Shown: positions 8,685-17,378 of the stretch, one piece after another
Numbering within the stretch: the stretch's first letter is position 1
Layout of the letters: every line of letters begins with the position of its first letter
DNA from: Leptofilum sp965223285
Lineage (GTDB): Bacteria; Chloroflexota; Anaerolineae; Promineifilales; Promineifilaceae
Direction of reading: 5' to 3'
Assembly (NCBI RefSeq): GCF_965223285.1
Contig: NZ_OZ244997.1
Location: 6,014,001-6,078,000 of the forward strand
DNA length: 64,000 nt
Position numbers and translations under genes: made by a program
The notes under the pieces: generated by a model
What the model was told of the DNA's origin: nothing
The model's database searches: none
The model's input: only the letters and a program-made list of their open reading frames with translations

Positions 8685-11600
8685 GTGAACGAAAACAGTG
8701 AATTTCTAGCCGCAAATACCCAAGATGACCTGCTCTGGCGTCAGCTAAAAACCATCCCCGCTTTCCGTGCCATTTTACGTGCCGTGGAGGCCAGATTCTA
8801 CTTTGCGGTCGATTTGCCCGGCCCTACGCTGGACGTTGGCTGTGGTGATGGTCATTTCAGCCAGATGGTGTTTCAGCGAAGGATTGAAGCTGGCATTGAT
8901 CCCTGGTGGAATCCGCTGAAAAAAGCGCAAAAATCGGAGATGTATGATTTGGCCTTGCAAGCAATGGGGGACCAGCTCCCTTACCCCGATGGCCACTTTG
9001 CCAGTGCATTTAGTAACTCCGTCTTGGAGCATATTCCCGATATTCAGCCCGTGCTAAACGAAACAAACCGGGTGATGCAAATGAACGGCCGTTTCCTTAT
9101 CACCATGCCCAGCCACAACTTCACCAAACAGCTGGGCGGCGCAGCCTTTCTGGAACGGCTAGGGTTGCCAGGATTAGCAGATTCGTACCGCCAATTTTTC
9201 AATCGCATTGCTCGCCATGCTCACACCGATTCAGCAGAAGTGTGGGCTGAACGACTGGCGACTGCTGGTTTCGGCATTGAGCGATGGCAATATTACTTCA
9301 GCAAAAAAGCGTTACGGGCGTTGGAATGGGGACATGTTCAAGGGGCTCCATCGGCAATTATGCACGCGCTGACCGGGCATTGGATTGTTGCCCCGTGGGA
9401 AAGCAGCCTGCGCCGCACGGAAAGATGGCTACGGCCGTTCTACGACGAACCGTTCTCTGAAGATGGCACTTACCTGCTCATCGTCGCCCGGAAGCAGGCC
9501 AATGGCCCAATCCCCGTACAGCTGCCTCCGGCCAACCCCTTCACAATTGAGGAACTGGAAACGGCCGTTGCCAGCCAGCAACCCATTCCGACCCAACCAG
9601 AAGTATTGTCAGAGCCAGAAACAAAAGCTGCCTCAGTAGCTATTCCCCCAGTTGAGCAATCAACAATCGAAGCTGAGCCTTACGACGAAAGGCCCAGCAC
9701 AAACTGGATCAATATATTGTTGGGCATTATTAGTTTGCTTGCAGGCATGATGGGGCAGCTTGCTTTAACAGGCGATCCGCCCAACATTGCTGGGGGTAGG
9801 CTCTGGTTTTTATATGCCGGACTGTCCCTATTGGCTCTTTTGTGGCGCAGCCGTCCGGAACGTTTGCCGCGTGAAAGACGTTGGACGTTGCCACGTCTGA
9901 GACAAATTCCCCGTCGCCGCTGGTTCTTTTTATTGGCTTTGTTGTTGGCGTTGCTGGCGCAAAGTGCTGTGGGAACTTCCGGGAGTGAACGGCCGTTGCT
10001 GGCAATTGGTCTATGGCTGGGCGGCATGGGACTTAGTTTTTACGCCTGGCGTGACAACCAGTTGGATATTGATAGTTTGTTTATTTCTCGTCGCACAGTC
10101 GCCACGGCCGTTGCCCTCTTCCTTGTTGCGCTGGTTGTACGGCTCGTGAATCTCAGTCAAAATCCGTTCATGCTCAACGGCATCGAGGCCAGCCTGGGGC
10201 TGAACAGCCTGGAAGTTATTCGGGGACAGCTACAAAATCCGTTTGGCACCGCGTGGCTGACCAATCCTACGCTGCCTCTCTACATTATGGCATTGCCAAT
10301 CTCCATTTTAGGGCCAACGACCCTGGCCGTGCGGCTTGTTTCACCGTTTGTGGGGGCGGCCACCGTCACGGCCACCTATCTTTTTGGCAAGCGCCTCTTT
10401 GGTAACTTCACGGGGCTGCTCGCCGCCATCTTGCTGCTCGGCTCGCACTACCACCTGCATTACAGTCGTCTGGGCATGACCAATATTTGGGATGGGCTGC
10501 TGGTGCTGCTGGCGTTGGGAACGATTGGGATGGCTTGGCAACGGCCGTCCACTGCCCCACATCAACGCACCGTTTGGCTGTGGGCTGGGCTGTTTGTTGG
10601 GCTGAATGCCTATGCGTTTATCAGCTCCCGCGTCTTGCCAATCATCTTGCTTGCCTGGTTTTTGCTAACGCTGTTGCTTGACCGCAAAAAGATGCAGGAG
10701 CAGGCGTGGCATTTGCTGACAGCGTTGGGCATGGCCCTGGTAGTGGCTCTGCCGCTTCTGCTCTTTTACAACAATAATCCTACTATTTTTATGGAACGGG
10801 CCAACGTGCTGGGTATTCTGCCGGACCAAACCAACTGGCTGGCCGATGAAGTCGCAAGAACGGGCATGACCCAAACGGCCGTTCTTTGGCAGCAATTTTG
10901 GCAGTCAGCACTTGCCTTCAACGGCATCCCCGACAACAGCCCTGCCTATCGGCCGTTGGTGCCCCTGCTTAGCTTTGGCCCGGCCGTGCTGATGGCACTA
11001 GGCATATTGCTGGCACTGTTTCGTTTGCGGCAAAATGAACATCGGCTGCTGCTACTCTGGCCACTCGGCACCGTAATTGTGGCCGGCATGTTGCTCATCG
11101 AGTCGCCGCAGAGCCACCGGCTGTTAATGGCCGCGCCTGCGCTAGCGTTGCTGGCGGCAAGCACGCTCATGACGCTGGGGAATCTCATTATGGCCACTCT
11201 GCAAGCCTCAGATGAAGCTGCCCCAGATGTTGGCCGTTGGCAAGTGTCTTTCCGTAATTGGCGCACACCAGTCGCCCGCGCCGGGCTGGTTTTGCTAACA
11301 TTAACGCTGCTTTTTGCTTTGAATGATGTGGCCTTTTATTACGGCCGTTTCCCCAACAAAAATCAATTTGCCGACACCAACACGGAAGTTGCTTTTGAAT
11401 TAGCCAATTACCTGAACGATTTAGAGGGGGAATGGACAGCCTACCTGTACGGCCCGCCGGTACTCTACATTGATTTTCCTACCCTGCCTTTCCTATTGAC
11501 CGATTTTCAGGCAGGGGCTAACCTATTCAATGTAGAGTCGGCCGAGGCGGAACGGCCGTTGGCGCCCACAACCAATCAAATCTTCATCTTCCTACCGCAA

Positions 11601-11711
11601 CGGGCGGCGGAGTTGGTCACGGTAGCAGCACAATTTCCCGGTGGCAGCCAACAACAAATTGATGGTCAGTACGCCGCCCCCTTGTTCACCATCTACAAAT
11701 TCCAGCCTTGA
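8685..11711 (+). CDS. Fusion: SAM methyltransferase + GT39/ArnT-like membrane glycosyltransferase
   Basis: The protein has 1008 residues and starts with GTG. Residues 1-270 form a class I methyltransferase: the SAM loop LDVGCGDGHFS is near residue 47, and the post-motif regions FSNSVLEHIPDIQPVLNE and GRFLITMPS follow. After a Pro/Glu-rich linker (about 275-340) come twelve or so transmembrane helices with the first-loop acidic segment NPFMLNGIEASLGLNSLEVI. The segment RLVSPFVGAATVTATYLFGK is typical of the PMT/ArnT GT-C family, which uses polyprenyl-phosphate sugars at the outer face of the membrane. No internal stop or frameshift is visible, so the fusion appears real. It may methylate and transfer the same lipid-linked sugar; that is inference. 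Confidence 0.85.
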   Translation: MNENSEFLAANTQDDLLWRQLKTIPAFRAILRAVEARFYFAVDLPGPTLDVGCGDGHFSQMVFQRRIEAGIDPWWNPLKKAQKSEMYDLALQAMGDQLPYPDGHFASAFSNSVLEHIPDIQPVLNETNRVMQMNGRFLITMPSHNFTKQLGGAAFLERLGLPGLADSYRQFFNRIARHAHTDSAEVWAERLATAGFGIERWQYYFSKKALRALEWGHVQGAPSAIMHALTGHWIVAPWESSLRRTERWLRPFYDEPFSEDGTYLLIVARKQANGPIPVQLPPANPFTIEELETAVASQQPIPTQPEVLSEPETKAASVAIPPVEQSTIEAEPYDERPSTNWINILLGIISLLAGMMGQLALTGDPPNIAGGRLWFLYAGLSLLALLWRSRPERLPRERRWTLPRLRQIPRRRWFFLLALLLALLAQSAVGTSGSERPLLAIGLWLGGMGLSFYAWRDNQLDIDSLFISRRTVATAVALFLVALVVRLVNLSQNPFMLNGIEASLGLNSLEVIRGQLQNPFGTAWLTNPTLPLYIMALPISILGPTTLAVRLVSPFVGAATVTATYLFGKRLFGNFTGLLAAILLLGSHYHLHYSRLGMTNIWDGLLVLLALGTIGMAWQRPSTAPHQRTVWLWAGLFVGLNAYAFISSRVLPIILLAWFLLTLLLDRKKMQEQAWHLLTALGMALVVALPLLLFYNNNPTIFMERANVLGILPDQTNWLADEVARTGMTQTAVLWQQFWQSALAFNGIPDNSPAYRPLVPLLSFGPAVLMALGILLALFRLRQNEHRLLLLWPLGTVIVAGMLLIESPQSHRLLMAAPALALLAASTLMTLGNLIMATLQASDEAAPDVGRWQVSFRNWRTPVARAGLVLLTLTLLFALNDVAFYYGRFPNKNQFADTNTEVAFELANYLNDLEGEWTAYLYGPPVLYIDFPTLPFLLTDFQAGANLFNVESAEAERPLAPTTNQIFIFLPQRAAELVTVAAQFPGGSQQQIDGQYAAPLFTIYKFQP

Positions 11712-11770
11712 CGAAACTTGTTCTATTTTTTAACAGTGAGGGCAAGGTTTTTTTTACTAGAGTAGCCTTT

Positions 11771-13600
11771 ATGAACTTCGCAATCATTACATTGGCCATC
11801 GGCGCGGTTGTTTTGATGACAACGGCCGTTATCACCTGGCCCAGACGGCATAGTGCCCATTGGATTCTGTCATTTTTGGGTTTAGCAACGGCCGTTTCCA
11901 TTTGGCTAATTGGCTATGCTATTGAGCTAAGCGTCTTTGGCCTAGACAGCAAGGTGCTTTGGGCAAAAATTCAGTACATCGGCATCAGTTTTACCTCAGT
12001 TGCCTGGTTCTTGTTTGCCTATCAGTTTCTCAACCTGAACCTGAAAAATCTCAAATCCCTAACAGGCTTGCTCTCTATTGTGCCCGTCATTACCATCATT
12101 CTGGCCTTTACCAATGAGCAGCATGGGCTTTTGTGGACACAAAATTTGCTAGATGAAAGTGGCGTGATGCCCATGCTCTCCAACAACTACGGCGGCTGGT
12201 TTTGGGTGCATTCAACCTACTCTTATCTGCTCATTATTGGCGGGATTGGCTTATTTTTGCGCGTCATCAGACGGTATCCACACTTCTATCGCTGGCAATC
12301 AGCCATTCTCATTTTGGCAGCAGCCACGCCATTGCTGGGCAACCTACTCTATATCTCTGGCAATAGCCCCATCCCCCAATTCGACCTGACACCATTTTCT
12401 TTTGCCGTGAGTGCGCTGCTCATCGCCTGGGGCGTAGCACGCCTAGATTTGTTTGACATTGTGCCAATTGCCCGACGCATGGTGGTAGAAGGGATGCCCG
12501 ACGGCATTGCCTTGATAGATTTAGAGAATCGCGTTTTGGACATCAATGAAGCTGGTAAACGGCTGTTGGGACAAGAGAATGAGCGCATCATTGGCCAAAA
12601 GCTCGGGCAGTTGACCTCTGCCTTGGCAAAAAAAATAGTCGCTTATGACGGCCTTGAAGTCGATGAGGAGATCAGCATCGAGCAAGAGGGATTGTGGCAG
12701 CATTTTAACGTGCGGATACGGCCGTTACACATCACCAGCCCCCATCCACGCGCTCGCATCCTCATCTTGCACAACATCAGCCGCCGGAAAGCTGCCGAAG
12801 CCAGAATCCGGCAGCGCAACCGCGAACTACAAGAGCTTTTTACCGAGGCTCAGGAAGCGCGAGAAGCTGCCGAGCAAGCTAACAAAGCCAAAGGCGATCT
12901 GCTGGCAAAAGTAAGTCATGAACTCCGTACGCCGCTGGGGGTCATCCTTGGCCATGCCGAAATGCTGCAAGAGGGCGTTTATGGTTCCGTCACGGAGAAT
13001 CAAAAAACTTCGCTTAGCCGCATCATCGAAAATAGTGGGTATCTTAACGAGCAAATCAAAGGTTTGCTCGACCTTCCCCATCTTGAGAGCGGTAAGCTAA
13101 AAGTGGAACTGTATGAATTTGATTTGGCCGACATGTTGGAGCAGGCACACCATCGCATTCAGCCTATAGCAACGGCTAAAAATCTCGACTTTAACATCGA
13201 TGTGGCTCCAAATGTACCTGCGCGCATTAACAGCAACGCCTTGCGCCTTCAGCAAATCCTGATCAACTTGTGTACCAATGCGGTTAAATTCACTAACAAA
13301 GGGCAAGTAACCGTCGCCGTTACGATGGCAGATGACGCTCATTGGCAAATGGCTGTTACTGATACGGGCAAAGGCATCCCCCAAAAAGAGTTTGAGACTA
13401 TTTTTCAGCCCTTCTACCAATTGCAAGACAGCATGACGCAGGGCCAAAGTGGTGTGGGGTTGGGTTTAACCATTGCAAAAGAGCTAACAACCGCATTAGG
13501 TGGTAAAATTTGTGTAGAGAGTGAACAGGGGGCAGGCAGTACGTTTTTGGTCACCTTACCTGTTCACACCAAACTGTTGTCAACAGGACTTACGCAATGA
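11771..13600 (+). CDS. Sensor histidine kinase (7TM N-terminal region, PAS, HisKA, HATPase)
   Basis: This is a membrane sensor kinase. From ATG 11771 it has 609 residues; an in-frame TTG at 11708 overlapping the previous stop is an alternative. Seven hydrophobic helices fill residues 1-230 (7TMR-HISK type region). A PAS domain near 240-340 (GMPDGIALIDLENRVLDINEAG), a short coiled coil and HisKA follow, with the phosphoacceptor His383 in KVSHELRTPLG. The ATPase has an N box (NLCTNAVKFTN), G1 (DTGKGI) and G2 (GVGLGLTIAKEL). The last six codons and stop come from an inserted MITE-like element (13584-13685). A response-regulator gene follows. Confidence 0.93.
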   Translation: MNFAIITLAIGAVVLMTTAVITWPRRHSAHWILSFLGLATAVSIWLIGYAIELSVFGLDSKVLWAKIQYIGISFTSVAWFLFAYQFLNLNLKNLKSLTGLLSIVPVITIILAFTNEQHGLLWTQNLLDESGVMPMLSNNYGGWFWVHSTYSYLLIIGGIGLFLRVIRRYPHFYRWQSAILILAAATPLLGNLLYISGNSPIPQFDLTPFSFAVSALLIAWGVARLDLFDIVPIARRMVVEGMPDGIALIDLENRVLDINEAGKRLLGQENERIIGQKLGQLTSALAKKIVAYDGLEVDEEISIEQEGLWQHFNVRIRPLHITSPHPRARILILHNISRRKAAEARIRQRNRELQELFTEAQEAREAAEQANKAKGDLLAKVSHELRTPLGVILGHAEMLQEGVYGSVTENQKTSLSRIIENSGYLNEQIKGLLDLPHLESGKLKVELYEFDLADMLEQAHHRIQPIATAKNLDFNIDVAPNVPARINSNALRLQQILINLCTNAVKFTNKGQVTVAVTMADDAHWQMAVTDTGKGIPQKEFETIFQPFYQLQDSMTQGQSGVGLGLTIAKELTTALGGKICVESEQGAGSTFLVTLPVHTKLLSTGLTQ

Positions 13601-13685
13601 AGACTACAAAAGTCTTATTCCTTCTGGAATTAACATCCTTTGACCCCAGACTTTTGTAGTCTGGTGAGGGTAAATGCGTAACTCC
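13584..13685. mobile_element. MITE-like element with terminal inverted repeats and 7-bp flanking direct repeat
   Basis: The element is about 102 bp and carries no gene. The ends are GGACTTACGCA (13586-13596) and, on the other strand, GGAGTTACGCA, a near-perfect terminal inverted repeat. Inside lies a perfect 15-bp inverted repeat, AGACTACAAAAGTCT (13601-13615) with its complement at 13648-13662, and each arm can itself form a small hairpin. The 7-bp sequence TTGTCAA flanks both sides (13577-13583 and 13686-13692), as expected for a target-site duplication. The GGACTTACGCA end resembles ends of transposons I associate with cyanobacterial-type insertion sequences; the parent element is not in this window. 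Confidence 0.75.
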
Positions 13686-13707
13686 TTGTCAAAAGAGAAT
13701 TATAATA

Positions 13708-14103
13708 ATGTCTGAAGTTGAAAAGAAGCCTGTTTCTCTGATCATTGAAGATGATCCTGATCTGATTCACATTTTTGCACGCGCTTTGGAGCTATCTGGA
13801 TATGAAACCAAAACCGTTGAGGACGGTACCGAAGCGATTGCACTGCTAGCCAAAATTGTGCCGGACATTGTTGTGCTTGATTTGCATCTGCCCGGTGTTT
13901 CTGGCAGAGAAATATTACGGGCAATTCGGGCAGACGGCCGTTTAACCCACACCCGCGTCATTTTAGCCACAGCCGACTATCGCACAGTCGAAGATTTGCG
14001 TGAAGATGCAGACCTTGTATTGCTTAAACCCATCAGCTTTAAGCAATTACGAGACTTAAGCTCCCGCTTTTTGCAAACAAACAAGCGCACCACGGCTATC
14101 TAA
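13708..14103 (+). CDS. Single-domain response regulator
   Basis: This is a stand-alone receiver domain of 131 residues without an output domain. It has the acidic pair EDD near residue 15, phosphoacceptor Asp58 in VVLDLHLPG, the switch Thr in ILATAD and conserved Lys in LLKPIS. It presumably takes phosphate from the sensor kinase encoded just upstream and signals through protein contacts. The two genes are now separated by the MITE-like element, so transcription of this gene may depend on sequence inside or next to that insertion. A TATAAT overlaps the start region (13701-13706) but is too close to ATG 13708 to serve as a normal -10 box. Confidence 0.9.
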   Translation: MSEVEKKPVSLIIEDDPDLIHIFARALELSGYETKTVEDGTEAIALLAKIVPDIVVLDLHLPGVSGREILRAIRADGRLTHTRVILATADYRTVEDLREDADLVLLKPISFKQLRDLSSRFLQTNKRTTAI

Positions 14104-14161
14104 ACGGCCGTGCACCTAACCCCTGGCAATCGGATGCCCCACGCTCCCAACAGAGGTATGA

Positions 14162-15376
14162 TTGGGTAGCATGACAGCACCACTCAATCAACTCAAAATT
14201 CTCGATTTTTCCACGCTCCTTCCCGGCCCATATGCCACTATGATGCTAGCTGATCTAGGTGCAGATATCATTCGCATCGAAGCACCCAATCGCCCAGATT
14301 TGGCTCGCCAACTGCCGCCGCACGGTGAAGATGGCCAATCAGCGCAGCATGCTCTGCTTAACCGAGGCAAACGCAGCCTGGGATTGAACCTCAAAGAGCC
14401 AGTAGCTGTTGAAATCGTGCAAAAATTGGTCGTAGAACAAGGATACAACATCATCGTAGAGCAGTTTCGGCCTGGGGTGATGGATCGGCTGGGCGTGGGG
14501 TATGCCCAACTCAAGGAACAGTGTCCGCAGCTCATCTTTTGTTCGCTTACGGGCTATGGCCAAACAGGGCCGTATAAAGACCGAGCAGGGCACGATCTGA
14601 ACTATTTAGCACTGTCTGGCTTGCTAAGTTTTTACGGCCGTAAATCCCAATCTGCCCCGCCCCCACCACTCCCCACCCAGGTGGCCGACATCGGCGCAGG
14701 GTCGCTGCATCTGGCCATTGGCCTGCTGGCAGCCGTAATTCGGCGTATGCAAAGTGGGGAGGGAGGCCAGCTAGACATTAGCATGTTTGACGGCACCTTG
14801 GCCTGGAATGCGCTAGGTGCTAGCAAGCTGCTCGTCGGTGGTGAAAATCCAGCCCTTGAAGGCGAATTACTTAACGGTGGCACCTATTACGATATTTACG
14901 AAACGGCAGACGGCCGTTACCTGGCCGTCGGCTCATTGGAACCCAAATTTTGGCAAGGGTTCTGCCGCGCTATTGAGCGTGACGATTTGATCGCCCCTGG
15001 CATGGATTACGACATTGCCAATCAGCAACGCTTCAAGGCAGAAATTCGGCAAGCAATTCAGGGCAAATCGTTGGCAGCCTGGCGCACCATTTTTGCCGCG
15101 CTGGACGTCTGCGTGGAGCCTGTTTTAACTACAGCCGAGGCACTCAACGACCCGCAAACCCAGGCACGCAATATGATTGTTGAGCTCCCAAACCAGGCTG
15201 GCGGCAGGCAAAAGCAAATCGCTTCACCCATCAAACTTTCTGATCATGCACCAAGCTACCCGTTTAGCGGTGTGCCGCTTGGTTGGCATAGTGATGAAAT
15301 TCTGGGCCAGATTGGCTATACGAAGTCAGAGATCGATGTGCTTTTTGCGCAAAATGTGGTGGCTGGCCAACGATGA
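14162..15376 (+). CDS. Class III CoA-transferase (CaiB/BaiF family)
   Basis: This transfers CoA between carboxylic acids through an aspartyl-CoA mixed anhydride; cytoplasmic. The protein (404 residues) begins with the family signature LKILDFSTLLPGPYATMMLADLGADIIRIE. The catalytic Asp lies in AGHDLNYLALSG near residue 146. Later parts match the small domain (QLDISMFDGTLAW). TTG 14162 sits five bases after AGAGG, while ATG 14171 is the more conventional codon, so the start is open between them. The gene overlaps the following transporter gene by four bases (ATGA), which implies translational coupling. Confidence 0.9.
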   Translation: MGSMTAPLNQLKILDFSTLLPGPYATMMLADLGADIIRIEAPNRPDLARQLPPHGEDGQSAQHALLNRGKRSLGLNLKEPVAVEIVQKLVVEQGYNIIVEQFRPGVMDRLGVGYAQLKEQCPQLIFCSLTGYGQTGPYKDRAGHDLNYLALSGLLSFYGRKSQSAPPPPLPTQVADIGAGSLHLAIGLLAAVIRRMQSGEGGQLDISMFDGTLAWNALGASKLLVGGENPALEGELLNGGTYYDIYETADGRYLAVGSLEPKFWQGFCRAIERDDLIAPGMDYDIANQQRFKAEIRQAIQGKSLAAWRTIFAALDVCVEPVLTTAEALNDPQTQARNMIVELPNQAGGRQKQIASPIKLSDHAPSYPFSGVPLGWHSDEILGQIGYTKSEIDVLFAQNVVAGQR

Positions 15377-16686
15377 AACAACGTGACATTTTCTGGTTCT
15401 GGCTGCCGCTGTTTGCGAGCTGGCTGCTCATGACGGCCGAAGGCCCCATCGTCAGCGCAGCAATTAATCGCCTGCCCAACGAAGTTATCATGTTGGCAGC
15501 GCAGGGCATTGTGGTGAGTCTTTCCGTCACTATCGAAAGCCCGATTATCAATTTGCTGGCTACCTCCACTGCCCTGGTGAAAGATCGTGCCTCCTTTTTA
15601 CAAGTGCGCCGCTTTACGGTGCATTGGATGATTTTACTAACGGCCGTTACCATCCTTATCGCCTTCACCCCTGTGTTTGATCTGGTCGTGTTGCGCTGGC
15701 TAGGTACCCCGGAACCTGTGGCCCAATGGGTGCGCCCTGGTATGCAAATCATGACGCTGTGGAGCGCAGCCATTGCCTGGCGACGCTTTTTGCAAGGGGT
15801 GCTCATTGGCTTTAACCAACCCCGCAAAATGGCCTGGGGCACGGCGATTCGCCTACTCGCTTCCGGTGGATCAGTTATTGTGATGGCCAGCTTCACCAAC
15901 TGGCCCGGCGTCGTCAACGGTGCCACCGCGCTGATGCTGGGGGTGATTGCTGAAGCCATTTATGCCACTTGGGCGGTACGGCCGTTACTGCAAAATGAAC
16001 TCTCTGCTGAGCAACCAGCCGTATCCCCGCCCCTCACCTACCGCGATCTTTTTTGGTTCCATCTGCCGCTGGCGGGAACTTCTGTGATTATTCTGCTGGT
16101 TCAGCCGCTGGTCACATTTAGTCTGGCACGATTGGATCGGCCCACCGAATCATTGGCAGCGTGGCCTGTTGTGTTCCAAATTATGCTGATGGCCCGCGCT
16201 GCTTCGCTTGCGTTGCCAGAAGCGGTTATTGCCCTCACCAAAGGGCCAACCACGTATCAGCCCATTCGCCGCTTTAGCCTAACGCTGGCTGGTGTGGTAG
16301 CCGTGGCAGTGGCTCTGTTTACCTTTAGCCCACTGGCGCGGCTGTACCTTTTTGGCGTCCAGGACATGACGGCCGAGGTTGGTGGATTGGCAGAAAGCAG
16401 CCTCATTTACTTTTTGCCCTTCCCGGCGCTGACGGTGATTAGTATGTGGCTGCGCGGGGTGCTGATAAACGGCCGTAAAACAACAGCGGTCAATGTGGCA
16501 ATGGTCGTCAACATGTTTATCACCATTGTGGTATTAGCTGCGGGGCTGGCGGGACAACAGCCCGGTTTGCCTACTGCCGCTGTGGCTCTGTCACTGGCGG
16601 TGTTGGCGGAGATTATTTATTTGGGCTGGCGAGCACAGCAGCTTTGGCCTGTCCTGAGCCCCAAAGTGACTACGCGAAGTATTTAA
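15373..16686 (+). CDS. MATE-like multidrug/metabolite efflux protein
   Basis: This is an integral membrane protein of 437 residues with about twelve helices arranged as two similar halves. The halves start FWFWLPLFASWLLMTAEGP and FWFHLPLAGTSVIILLVQP, the pseudo-symmetry expected of the MATE/MVF transporter fold. It is closer in feel to the ANK-like and polysaccharide-flippase branches than to classical drug MATEs. The substrate is unknown. It overlaps the upstream CoA-transferase gene by four bases, so the two are co-translated and might act on one pathway, for example export of an acid or its derivative; this is inference. Confidence 0.75.
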   Translation: MKQRDIFWFWLPLFASWLLMTAEGPIVSAAINRLPNEVIMLAAQGIVVSLSVTIESPIINLLATSTALVKDRASFLQVRRFTVHWMILLTAVTILIAFTPVFDLVVLRWLGTPEPVAQWVRPGMQIMTLWSAAIAWRRFLQGVLIGFNQPRKMAWGTAIRLLASGGSVIVMASFTNWPGVVNGATALMLGVIAEAIYATWAVRPLLQNELSAEQPAVSPPLTYRDLFWFHLPLAGTSVIILLVQPLVTFSLARLDRPTESLAAWPVVFQIMLMARAASLALPEAVIALTKGPTTYQPIRRFSLTLAGVVAVAVALFTFSPLARLYLFGVQDMTAEVGGLAESSLIYFLPFPALTVISMWLRGVLINGRKTTAVNVAMVVNMFITIVVLAAGLAGQQPGLPTAAVALSLAVLAEIIYLGWRAQQLWPVLSPKVTTRSI

Positions 16687-16700
16687 CTTGAGGAAACCCT

Positions 16701-17330
16701 ATGATTGAAATTTTGCAACTTCCGCTTGGCCCTTTGCAAACCAACTGCTATTTGGTTGCCTGTGACGAGACGATGGAAGTGGCCGTCATCGACCCCTCTT
16801 GGGACGGCCGTCGCATTGCGGTTATGGCCAGCGAACGCGGCTACGTGATCACCCACATTTTGCTCACCCACACCCACTTTGACCACGTCGGCGGCTTGGC
16901 GGAACTGGCAGAAGAAACCAAAGCCCCGATCTATAGCCACCCCGATGCGCTGGAAATGCTGGCCCACGCCCCCAAAGCAGCAGCCAGCTACAACTTACCC
17001 ATGCCTACTCCGCCAAAGCCAACGCACATGCTGGTGGAAGGTGATGTGGTTGAGGTTGGGAATCTCAAATTTGAGGTGTTGTTTACCCCAGGACACGCGC
17101 CGGGACATTTAAGTTTTTATGTGCGTGAACACAACGTCATTTTTGATGGGGATGTCTTATTCCAGCGCAGCATCGGGCGGACAGACTTCCCTGGCTGTGA
17201 CCACCCCACCCTGATGAAAAATATTCGCGAAAAGCTGTTGGTGCTGCCCGATGATACGGCCGTTCTGTCCGGCCACGGCCCCGCCACCACCATTGGGCAA
17301 GAGAAACAGTGGAATCCGTTTTTGCAGTAA
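16701..17330 (+). CDS. MBL-fold metallohydrolase (glyoxalase II-like)
   Basis: This is a di-metal hydrolase of 209 residues, cytoplasmic. The metal-binding motif THTHFDHVGG lies near residue 55-64. Further ligands are His in TPGHAPGHLSFY, Asp in FDGDVLFQRSIGRTDFPG and His in LSGHGPATTIG near the C-terminus. The layout fits the YcbL/glyoxalase II-like group that hydrolyses thioesters such as S-lactoylglutathione or related small substrates. GAGGAAA lies at good distance before ATG 16701. It is the last plus-strand gene of the unit that starts at the CoA-transferase gene and is followed by a hairpin. Confidence 0.9.
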   Translation: MIEILQLPLGPLQTNCYLVACDETMEVAVIDPSWDGRRIAVMASERGYVITHILLTHTHFDHVGGLAELAEETKAPIYSHPDALEMLAHAPKAAASYNLPMPTPPKPTHMLVEGDVVEVGNLKFEVLFTPGHAPGHLSFYVREHNVIFDGDVLFQRSIGRTDFPGCDHPTLMKNIREKLLVLPDDTAVLSGHGPATTIGQEKQWNPFLQ

Positions 17331-17341
17331 GTAGGTCATTC

Positions 17342-17374
17342 AGAAGTTCAACTTTTGGCAAAAGTTGGACTTCT
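17342..17374. terminator. Hairpin between convergent genes
   Basis: AGAAGTTCAACTTTT (17342-17356) pairs with AAAAGTTGGACTTCT (17360-17374) with one G-T wobble and loop GGC. It has no T tract of its own beyond the stem, so termination strength is uncertain. It sits between the stops of the MBL hydrolase and the LysM protein genes. Confidence 0.6.
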
Positions 17375-17378
17375 CCCA

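Noticed and set aside
13701..13706. TATAAT as promoter of the response-regulator gene
   Set aside because: It ends one base before the ATG, which leaves no room for transcription to start ahead of the codon.
15264..15959. Minus-strand open frame opposite the MATE-like gene
   Set aside because: No ribosome-binding site or recognisable features; the plus-strand gene is continuous and coupled to its neighbour.
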